A stretch of DNA of 17,500 nucleotides from Trachelipus rathkii (lineage: Eukaryota > Arthropoda > Malacostraca > Isopoda > Trachelipodidae). Position numbers and translations under genes: made by a program. Position 1 is the first letter of the stretch, and every line of letters begins with the position of its first letter. The notes below the pieces were generated by a model, which saw only the letters and a program-made list of their open reading frames with translations, ran no database searches and was not told the origin of the DNA. The stretch lies in NCBI GenBank assembly GCA_015478945.1, contig JABUQX010099324.1, forward strand, positions 1-17,500, in the 5' to 3' direction. Positions 11,146 through 17,500 of the stretch are shown here, one piece after another.

Positions 11146-12790
11146 AAGACCTTGAAGATTGGATCCATTGTGATGCCCGACTCTCAGTCACTATTGAGGG
11201 AATAATCACATGTGCTAAGATTATCTTCAGCTTTCAAACATCAATAACCGTCTGCTCTGACAAACCTTTCTAAACAGGAGATATCCTCAGAAATCTACTA
11301 ATTATATGACCATAATTGACAAACACAGTTTATAACATCACTAATATCCTTCAACATTCTTTTGCAAAAGGTGCTAGCACATTAATCCATCATTTCTCAT
11401 TTAACTCTTAAACACTCTCCCTTCCCCTTATTCCCACCATTTTGACTTGTCCTGAACCTCTCTTTCCAAACTCTAGCCAACCATGCTGCCAATTGTTAAA
11501 AATTCATCATAATCCTATTAATCATTTATTGCAGTTAACGGCGAAATAATCACCCCAGTGTATGACAGCTACTTAACAGGGGACAGGAGGCTGTGATGCG
11601 ATCTGCTACTTATTCCTGATCATCAAACCTTCACCATTACCTTTCCACCCTCATAAGCAATTCAAATTTTTACGGCAGATATTACCTGGCATATAATGAT
11701 TTAGCCTTTTCGAAATTATATTCTTAACCAAGATCAACTCGTATGTCTTTTAGCATGTATTTGCCACTCCCAGCGCAGTTCCAGCGCTACACTCTTATTA
11801 CTAAATAACACATATGGGCTATCCGATCCCGCCCTACGACATCAATTCTCTGCTAGCTTCAACTCCCAGCTAAGAAAACAAATAAAACTACTGACATTGA
11901 ATGAATAGGAAGGGGACGTAAATGGCAACTGAAATCGCCGATATAGTGGCCAAATGAGCTTTACCCTCTTATAATTTGGAAGCTCCAGGTACAACACGCT
12001 GATTCCATGTGCACAGACCGTCTCCCATCAACCTGATTACTTAACCCTCCTCTCACAACAAGCTACCGACTACATAATCGCAAGCCAGGCCTGGAACGCA
12101 AATGAATAACAGCGGGGAGCGAGAAGCTTAGCAAATAATCCAAAAGCGAACATTTGGCGATGGTCCTCACTCCCCAACTACGATCAAAAGCTTACACGTG
12201 CGTGATACCTCTGGCACGCCCTCACGCATTGGGACCACCAACAATCACTCCACAGCAACATATCAATGTCCATGGGACCCTCACTCCATACTGCAAATTT
12301 TATGCCGTCGGCCATACCCACGATCACCCGCAATCTGACTCCGCCATATTTTTCATTGATATGGCTACCCCAAGCTGGACACCCCCATCGCCCGTCGTAA
12401 TTTTCCTACTTTATTGTCCATACGCCAAAAGTGTTAATCCCATATTGTCATCCAAATCCCTTCGCCACTTTGCAGCTAACCTCTTCATATATCCTTCGTA
12501 TCTTCAAAGATTTGAAAATCAGTTCTTTACTGAAAATTTGATTTACGTTAAATGTAAATGAGGACCATTTATAAAGGTAAAGAATCTTTTTTATTTAAAG
12601 CTTTTCCTTAGCTTATTTTTTTTTGGAACTGCAATATTCATGCCATCTGCATCTCAAATTTTCCCCTTTGACATCTCCTATAAATACATAATGAGCCAGA
12701 ACACCACATCTTCATGGAGCTTTGATTATTCCAAACATAGTGTGGACCCAGTTCCTACCAGGAAGCCGCTAAGGTGGCTCACTTACTTTG
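11146..12790. other. No gene recognised between LINE copy F and the low-complexity block
   Basis: This is mixed AT-rich DNA, C-rich on + from about 12000. The 135-codon frame at 12154-12561 has no motif, signal peptide or regular hydrophobic pattern, and its codons merely follow the C-rich strand bias. It could lie in a BTAF1 intron upstream of the recognised exons. Nothing functional is seen. Confidence 0.55.
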
Positions 12791-13330
12791 CTATATAATA
12801 ATATTATATTTCTATATATTATTATTAATAAAAATATACCTAGCTATAAATATCTATATAATAAATATCTAATAATCAACATATATATATATATATATAT
12901 GATACTATATATACACTTCATCCTCTACTACTGACTATATCTATATCTATCAATATATCTATATACTGTTATCACTATCAACACTATACCTACTCATAAT
13001 TCTTCAGTACATACTTACCTATAACCTACTTATATATATATATATACTACCTAATATATACCCTATCATACTACCCCCTCAACCCACTACATAACTATAC
13101 CTTATATAATACTACTACCTCATACCTACTATACACTACACTACCTTTATATATATATATACCTACCACGCTTCACTAATATACCATACTACCTATATTA
13201 CTCACTATATCACTCCTCACCCCCCTAACTCACATATCACCCCCTACCCATATAAATACACCTACCTCGCCCTTAACATACACATACTCCCCACTACTAT
13301 ATAGCCCCCCTATACCTCATCATATACAAT
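12791..13330. repeat. G-depleted T/A/C low-complexity block with TA runs
   Basis: On the + strand only 8 of 540 bases are G, with G-free runs of 162 bases (13008-13169) and 98 bases (13171-13268). C content rises from left to right. Alternating TA runs occur at about 12881-12900, 13031-13046 and 13149-13160, interspersed with CTA, CAT and CCTA words. It looks like an expanded and decayed simple repeat derived from TA/CTA units. It lies just upstream of the candidate BTAF1 exon and so probably in a BTAF1 intron. No coding potential. Confidence 0.85.
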
Positions 13331-13518
13331 TTTTCACATATGTTGCATCGAACACCATCTCTCAGGGCACGCAGATCCGCTACTATACCTTCAGCCTAAT
13401 GGATCAACCGAACCGCTATTTCTTTAATGGCACTCTACTACCCCTTACTTCTCACACGGTTTGATGGTTAATCCCTTACAGTGATAACAATAATATGAGA
13501 CTTTGGCCTCATTCACAG

Positions 13519-13596
13519 CTATCATTCCACAAGTTCATCCTCACTCAAGTGAGGCAATTCGACTCGCTAAAAAACTATTCATATCCAGCTCTTCTG
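13519..13596 (+). CDS. BTAF1: Possible upstream BTAF1 exon (tentative borders)
   Basis: The open frame 13494-13691 contains IIPQVHPHSSEAIRLAKKLF, which resembles the BTAF1 helix pair 'LVPRVWPFL.H...SVR.A.L.TLFTLLS' just before the SWL helix. A possible acceptor is ATTCACAG at 13518. A possible donor, TCTG|GTGGAT at 13596/13597, would leave one G, and that G completes the Glu codon begun by the AA at 13753. The resulting intron would be only 156 bases and holds the in-frame stop at 13689-13691. The tryptophan of the 'WPF' motif is absent and the donor is weak. The phase fit and position are encouraging but the protein similarity is modest. It could instead be intron sequence that happens to be open. 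Confidence 0.4.
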
Positions 13597-13752
13597 GTGG
13601 ATACAAATTTTGTATTGTGCACGTGCAATTAAAATGCAGAAAAATTGTCTCTGTAGAAGGATTCCTAGTAGTCATCTCTTCTACAAGATAACCATTTGAT
13701 ATAAAAAATCAGGTACACAAATTTTCAATTTTTCTAAATTGTCAACTTTTAG

Positions 13753-13877
13753 AAACTGTCTATCCAGAAGAAATAGGGAGAAGTTGGCTCGAAAATGTTT
13801 TAGAACCACTTCTTAATCACACGTTTCAAAGAGGACTTTTAGAGATTGTTACACAAAATTTGGATTTGATTGGAAAG
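13753..13877 (+). CDS. BTAF1: BTAF1 (TAF172/Mot1) internal exon, HEAT-repeat region
   Basis: BTAF1 is a nuclear Snf2-family ATPase that strips TBP from DNA; its N-terminal half is HEAT repeats that grip TBP. This exon reads without a stop in one frame as ETVYPEEIGRSW, then LENVLEPLLNHTFQRGLLEI, then VTQNLDLIGK. It fits the BTAF1 stretch in which a 'SWL..IL..' helix is followed by an 'LES..EILDLI.KVW' helix. The acceptor is a pyrimidine-rich tract ending in AG at 13751-13752, so the exon starts with two bases of a split Glu codon. The donor is AAG|GTGATC at 13877/13878, leaving phase 0, which is the phase the next exon needs. The family match is from memory of BTAF1 and not from a search. The frame stays clean while the neighbouring repeats are riddled with indels, which supports a conserved coding exon. 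Confidence 0.72.
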
Positions 13878-14398
13878 GTGATCTTATTTCTCTTTTAATT
13901 TAATATGTTTTAATAAATAAAAATAATATATAAATAATTAATAAATAAAATAAATTTATGCTGTAATAACTTTTCTTTTTACTTACTTTTATTAGTAGTT
14001 TTTCATGACTGAAAATTGTTGAAGCTTTCATCATCACATTGATTCTTTGATAATAATGTGTCACATCTCAAAATTATCAGTATTTTATTAGAGCTTTTTA
14101 AAACTTATTTTCCTATAAATGATCATTGTGGACTAGCGACATTTCTGCCTTCTAACTAGTTGCAAGTAGAGTAACTACAATTATGCCATTTAGTTACATA
14201 AAAATATTTGATTTTGGTGTCGATTTTGTTTGATTATATCATAAATTCCAAATTTTGACCTGTGTCACTCTTCCATCGAAGGAGTGACATGTATTTTAGT
14301 ATTAAGTTAAAAGAATGTGATTTGCAGCTTTTTTTTATTTATTATGCTGTAAGTGACACAATTGTATTTATATACAGTGACTTTTGTTTTGTTTTCAG
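13878..14398 (+). other. BTAF1 intron between two recognised exons
   Basis: This is a 521-base AT-rich, T-rich intron with a GTGATC donor and a strong polypyrimidine tract plus CAG acceptor. It contains a TGTCACTC / GAGTGACA inverted repeat (14263-14270 and 14282-14289) but no recognised transposon. Its composition is normal unique intron DNA, unlike the C-rich repeats around it. Confidence 0.65.
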
Positions 14399-14545
14399 AT
14401 TTGGAACCTTACATTAAAAAACACCCCATTGAGCAACCTTTTGGTAATCACGTGCCGACGTTTGCCTTCTTGGTTATGTCTTATGATGACCAACTCTAGA
14501 ATGGCTCTTGATGCTTCATTAATGGTTTTCGATTTTCATTCTAAG
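14399..14545 (+). CDS. BTAF1: BTAF1 next internal exon (49 codons)
   Basis: This 147-base exon follows a textbook acceptor (TTTGTTTTGTTTTCAG, ending at 14398) and ends AAG|GTAGGA at 14545/14546. It is phase 0 at both ends. It begins IWNLTLKNTPLSNLL, continues through VITCRRLPSWLCLMM and ends in SRMALDASLMVFDFHSK. The order 'K(I/V)W..LL..AP......ACP....WLCLMM..S...D' is the BTAF1/Mot1 HEAT segment, and the SWLCLMM core is the strongest single match. The usual small residue and proline (ACP) are replaced here by TCRR, so the protein is somewhat diverged. In vertebrate BTAF1 a Lys/Gly/Gln-rich linker follows; it would lie in the next exon, which is not seen in the remaining 2.95 kb. It may be the real gene with a long intron, or less likely a duplicated fragment. 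Confidence 0.75.
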
Positions 14546-14686
14546 GTAGGACCTAGTTTAAAGTTCTATATTATTTTCAGCTAGTGACTTATATAATATT
14601 ACAAGAATTATAAGATTCTTGATGTATAAATCATTGTATAAGATTTATAAATTGAATATGAAAATAGTTTCTACTCTGTAAATAGT

Positions 14687-14950
14687 AATCATCGTCATCA
14701 TCAGCTGTCTCTTGATTCCCCAGATATAGGGGTGGGTTGTGCAAATATGAACCGGAAACAAAATAGCCAAGTAGAAGACCATGAACTGAGTAGAAAAGGA
14801 AAGCTCCCTAAAACCCCCCTCATACCCATAAGTGCTATACATTTACTGCCAAAATACGCCCTGAAGCTTTACAACACTGTGGCAGACACCCATTGTGGTA
14901 TCTTATCAATGTCGGGGTTCATCCCCTGTGTTGCGCGAGTTTTCATTACA
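14687..14950 (-). mobile_element. Fragment B: SINE or LINE 3' end sharing the copy C terminus
   Basis: The first about 75 bases from the ATC-rich tail (14687-14704) align with copy C: a CCCCAGAT ... GGGGTG box, then a (T)GTG ... ACCGGAA(A)CA.AA.TAGC.AAGTAGAAGA-like stretch. Beyond that (14780-14950) it does not match copies C or D. A different LINE subfamily, or a SINE that borrows the LINE 3' end for mobilisation, would both explain this. Reading on the minus strand, the 5' portion has no box A/box B that I can defend. The 74-codon frame through it is incidental. Confidence 0.6.
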
Positions 14951-15084
14951 TTCTAACTCTTTTTAAATCGCAACCAATAAGTTTGGGTTGTACTTAATTA
15001 ATTGAATGATCAAACAATTGGTTAGTTAGCCTTTTATTGTAAAAAATCCTATTGTTAGTAAAATCAATTACTAATACCTTTTAA

Positions 15085-15104
15085 AAACATATTTAAATAT
15101 GTTT
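15085..15104. repeat. Perfect 20-base palindrome
   Basis: AAACATATTTAAATATGTTT is its own reverse complement. It lies in AT-rich DNA of the presumed BTAF1 intron. Palindromes of this sort are not rare in AT-rich DNA and no function is claimed. Confidence 0.85.
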
Positions 15105-15302
15105 GTATATATTTCTATACACCCTAAATTATTTGTCCTAAAAAAGGACATTCATTTATTGAAAAAATTCAGAAAAAACAAAAAAAAGGAACCATAAAAA
15201 GTTTTCTGAAAAAAATTTGCTTTTCTCAAACACTGTGGATTTTTATTCTGCCTAATTCTCATGACTCAAACGACTCTTTTTGCCATGACTTTGCTTGTAC
15301 TG

Positions 15303-15320
15303 GACCAATTTACATTGGTC
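15303..15320. repeat. Short perfect inverted repeat
   Basis: GACCAAT, a TTAC loop, then ATTGGTC. It contains the CCAAT/ATTGG word on both sides, but sits inside a presumed intron with no sign of a promoter. Confidence 0.8.
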
Positions 15321-15554
15321 TTGTATCATTATCTTGGTCTTGATATGCTCTATCTATAATGCAAATTAAATTTCATTTGGTGACTATCTTCAATGAGATA
15401 TTTCATATTAATGTTTTTTTTTTTTCTTCTTTTCTTTAAATATCACTATTTAAAATATAACAATCATTTTCGTATTATACACACTTCATTTTATATATAG
15501 GTATGTATCAAAATAAGGTCTCAATTTCATAAATTTCAAATATGTATATATATT

Positions 15555-15833
15555 ATCATCATCATTATCTTTCTCCTATCCCCAGATTGGGGGTGAGGTG
15601 TGTAGCACACACCGGAACAGAAAAGTAGCAGAAGAATATGATCAAGTCCCACAAGCATAATCCCTGACAAAACCCTGCCATTCATTCCTGTTATGCACCT
15701 TTCTTCTCACCTCCGCCAAACTCCCATTGGTCTCCTTCAGGCATTCCTTTATATAATATATATTGAGTGTTGTTGGTAATATATATGCTGGTATTTTGGT
15801 TGAAAGAGTTCGTCGAGTGACTGAGGGTCTTTC
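15555..15833 (-). mobile_element. LINE copy C: 3' end with inverted 5' segment (twin-priming type)
   Basis: The left part, 15567-15750, aligns on the minus strand with copy D's 3' end. Its 3' UTR has about 160 bases missing relative to D, and it then continues into the 'HDRREW'-region DNA (15685-15745). At about 15750 homology stops. The right part, 15750-15833, is homologous to the same family on the opposite strand and from much further 5': it reads YAGILVERVRRVTEGL in +, matching D's RT-fingers region around 17305-17385. The left edge has an ATC microsatellite (15555-15566), the antisense of a TGA/ATG tail. The arrangement is as expected for a 5'-truncated, 5'-inverted insertion. Its right edge adjoins the TTTC run at the 3' end of copy D. 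Confidence 0.72.
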
Positions 15834-16036
15834 TTTCTTTCTTTATCTGCCTTTTTTTCCCAAGATTGGGAGTAAGGTGCGCTACAAGCATCGGAAAAGA
15901 AAAGCAGTAAGAGAATATGACAAATGTCGAAAAGAAAGCCCAGCCTTACCGCCCCCTCTGTACCATTAATTAGTGAGAACTCGTCACAGACAGAAAAATC
16001 CACCCTAGAGCTTCATGGGACCGCGACGGACCCTCA

Positions 16037-16216
16037 CTATGGTAAATCGTCAAGTAAGGGTTCATCCTTGGCCGCAGGTGGGCCAACATGCCCCCATACA
16101 AACCCGCATTCTCTCCTATCATGCACCTTTATTCTTGCCTCTGCCAAACTCTCATTTCTTTCCTTCAGACATTCGTTCACCGACTCAATCCACTTTCTCT
16201 TCGGTCCCCGGCCGGT
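16037..16216 (-). pseudogene. LINE ORF C-terminal fragment in copy D
   Basis: On the minus strand this is an uninterrupted frame starting GRGPKRKWIESVNECLKERN, with AEARIKVHDRREC following and a stop at 16039-16037. It is the same domain as the copy E fragment but a distinct subfamily sequence (ESVNECLKERN against VTAETKYLIEAK). The terminal Trp of 'EW' is Cys here. The overlapping + frames through 15924-16396 are its antisense shadows. Confidence 0.8.
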
Positions 16217-16839
16217 CGGTTTCCCACCACGTCACGACTAATCATCCGCTTTACCACCGACTATCATTCATCTTTCCACATGACAAACCATTTGAACATA
16301 CTTTCATTTATTCTCTCATTTACCCTTTCCTTCACACCACACAACTCTTCTCTAATACGTTCATTCGCTCATTTTATTAATTCTTCTCACACCTAGCATG
16401 TTCCTAAGATTGTCCTTCTGAACACATTGAACTTTAAGATCTATACTTCTTATTCCAGCCAATAGTCCTACTACTATACAATAACAAGGTAACAACATAC
16501 CCTCATTGTATAGACCCTAGCGGCAATTCAGATTAGTCCTTTACATTCACCATTCGATTAATTGCACCAGCAACCTCCCTGCCATTACAACTTTCCTACT
16601 ACACATCATCCCTCTGCATCCGTTCCCTTCTCATCCAACACATCCCTAAATATTTAAAACTCAGACACTGGTTCCAGCTGCTCACCATCTAACTCTAACT
16701 TCCAACTGAGGACTGTCCTCACTCAAACCATCAACCTTACTCTTATCTACGTTTAACTTTCAAACCCCTCTTTACACACCCTGCCAAAATCTCTCTACCA
16801 ATCCTTTCAACTCTCTTCAGATTCACCACTAGAACTAAA

Positions 16840-17043
16840 TCATTCGCATATATATAGGTAGGGCACCCTTCCGCACTCATCTCCATTTCCAATCATTCTA
16901 ACACCAAGTTCCTGCCATGCCTCCCGACGCTCGAATTCTTTCATAACCCTCAATCCATATACCACATTGAATAACCAAGGAGACATAACACAACGCTGCT
17001 GTCTCACTCCGCTATCAATCCTAAACCAATCACCATTTGACAC
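16840..17043 (-). pseudogene. Reverse-transcriptase palm fragment inside LINE copy D
   Basis: This is the open piece of copy D's polymerase. It contains DWFRIDSGVRQ, then a small insertion (Gln-Arg) where the family has GVRQGC, then CVMSPWLFNV, the conserved RT block that precedes the active-site box. The following 'YMDGVMKE' equivalent is disrupted (VYGLRVMKE), and the frame ends at ICE-stop because of a shift in a TA run. The active-site box continues in another frame as YANDLVL at 16850-16830. RT copies the element's RNA into DNA at the target nick, but this fragment cannot be functional. Confidence 0.85.
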
Positions 17044-17500
17044 AATTTATTCTTACGCACGCGTTTCACTATCGTTATACATACCTTTTGAATTCCATTC
17101 AAGAAGCCTACCACCCAACACCATATATCACTAAAACCTGCAATAGAGCCTATTAATTAACTCTATCATACGCCTGTTTGGCAAATCCATAAAAACCTAA
17201 TACAATTTATTCTTCTTCTCATTTTCTCCAATCATTTGTTAAATGTAAAGATTTGATCCACACACATCCTCTACCACTCTAAACGCACCTTGTTTTTTCA
17301 CCAATGCAGTCCTTCAGTCCACTCGACGCATCTTTCACCAAAATACCTAGCATATACTTCCCTACAACAGCTCAATAAACTTATTCCCCTATAATTTCTA
17401 AGTTCCCCTTTTCTCGCCTTACCCTTAATATAAGGGTACTATTACCGCTTTCCTCCAATCCCTTGGACATACCACCCATAAACGCTTTATTACAACAACT

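Larger units (their letters stand above)
14546..17500 (+). other. Start of a long BTAF1 intron loaded with antisense retroelements
   Basis: This begins with the GTAGGA donor. No further BTAF1 exon was recognised to the window end, so the intron is probably at least 2.95 kb. It carries LINE-derived pieces B, C and D, all with their 3' ends to the left, that is, antisense to the host gene. About 14951-15540 is unassigned AT-rich DNA with A- and T-runs. If the exons are a duplicated fragment and not the live gene, this would be intergenic. Confidence 0.5.
15834..17500 (-). mobile_element. LINE copy D: non-LTR retrotransposon, RTE-like, decayed; 5' end outside window
   Basis: This is the best-preserved copy, read on the minus strand. 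In 5'-3' order it shows remains of the RT fingers (GILVKDASSGLKDCIGE and GRGCV near 17240-17360), AYDRVN (17155-17180), FRIDSGVRQ..CVMSPWLFNV (about 17025-16950), YANDLVL (16850-16830), and KVNVDKSKV-like thumb sequence (about 16760). Degenerate LRNMLGVRRI and LKWFGH equivalents follow (16440-16290). An open stretch of about 60 codons then reads GRGPKRKWIESVNECLKERN ... AEARIKVHDRREC and ends at a TAG at 16039-16037. The 3' UTR then runs to about 15850 with an adjoining TTTC-rich tail. The C-terminal 'R.W.GH ... GRP..RW ... HDR.EW' layout is typical of RTE-like LINEs; the clade is inferred. Indels in the RT and loss of a catalytic Asp make it dead. Confidence 0.88.

Noticed and set aside
10881..11273. 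130-codon frame on +
   Set aside because: It lies mostly in the 3' UTR of LINE copy F as aligned to copy D and has no recognisable domain.
12154..12561. 135-codon frame on +
   Set aside because: No motif or family resemblance, and the composition follows the C-rich strand. Left as unassigned DNA.
14720..14950. tRNA-derived SINE head with pol III boxes in fragment B
   Set aside because: On the minus strand a GATGAACCC word resembles box B only partly, and no box A at the right distance was found.
15303..15320. CCAAT-containing inverted repeat as a promoter element
   Set aside because: It is inside a presumed intron with no TATA, initiator or exon nearby; a chance hairpin is enough to explain it.
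15924..16396. Three overlapping + frames of about 100-120 codons
   Set aside because: Antisense shadows of the LINE C-terminal domain in copy D.
1..17500. Prokaryotic genes, CRISPR array, phage or defence system
   Set aside because: No regularly spaced direct repeats, ribosome-binding sites or dense long frames. The content is eukaryotic introns and retroelements.
1..17500. tRNA or rRNA genes
   Set aside because: Scanned for GTTCGA-type T-arm words with pairing arms; the few hits (near 2611 and 3629) lack a cloverleaf context.

Overview
The window looks like non-coding eukaryotic nuclear DNA, most likely from an arthropod and quite possibly a decapod crustacean. There is no prokaryotic gene organisation. 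It has AT-rich microsatellites (AAT/ATT, TA, ATC), several badly decayed copies of one non-LTR retrotransposon (LINE) family of a kind I associate with decapod genomes, and a short piece of a spliced host gene. The taxon is inferred from the repeat family and the composition, not proven. No prokaryotic operon, CRISPR array, rRNA, tRNA or intact mobile element is visible.

Host gene. At 13519-14545, + strand, two or three small exons with matching splice sites and phases encode HEAT-repeat protein that I recognise as part of BTAF1 (TAF172/Mot1, the TBP-removing Snf2-type ATPase). The clearest are 13753-13877 and 14399-14545, joined in phase 0 across a 521-base GT-AG intron. A weaker upstream exon (about 13519-13596) fits the phase. 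The next intron opens at 14546 and no later exon is seen, so it appears to run off the window.

LINE remnants. One family accounts for much of the rest. Copies were recognised by aligning stretches of the window to each other and to the usual order of RT and C-terminal motifs. Copy E, 2215-3095 (+). Copy A, 8175-9302 (-), abutting copy F, 9303-11145 (+), head to head. Fragment B, 14687-14950 (-), which shares only the 3' end. Copy C, 15555-15833, with a 5' inversion of twin-priming type. Copy D, about 15834 to beyond 17500 (-), the best preserved. The RT active-site box is mutated in both copies that reach it (YAND in D, YAMN in F), and all copies carry frameshifts and stops, so nothing here is autonomous. 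B, C and D lie in the downstream BTAF1 intron, all antisense to it.

Remaining DNA. 1-2214, 3096-8174 and 11146-12780 are AT-rich or C-rich, G-poor sequence with no convincing gene. Some C-rich parts (7262-7965, perhaps 4300-5450) may be still older antisense LINE copies. 12791-13330 is a striking low-complexity block of T, A and C with only 8 G in 540 bases. Nothing in the window supports a new multi-gene system. The noteworthy points are the BTAF1 exons, the LINE rearrangements and the G-depleted block.
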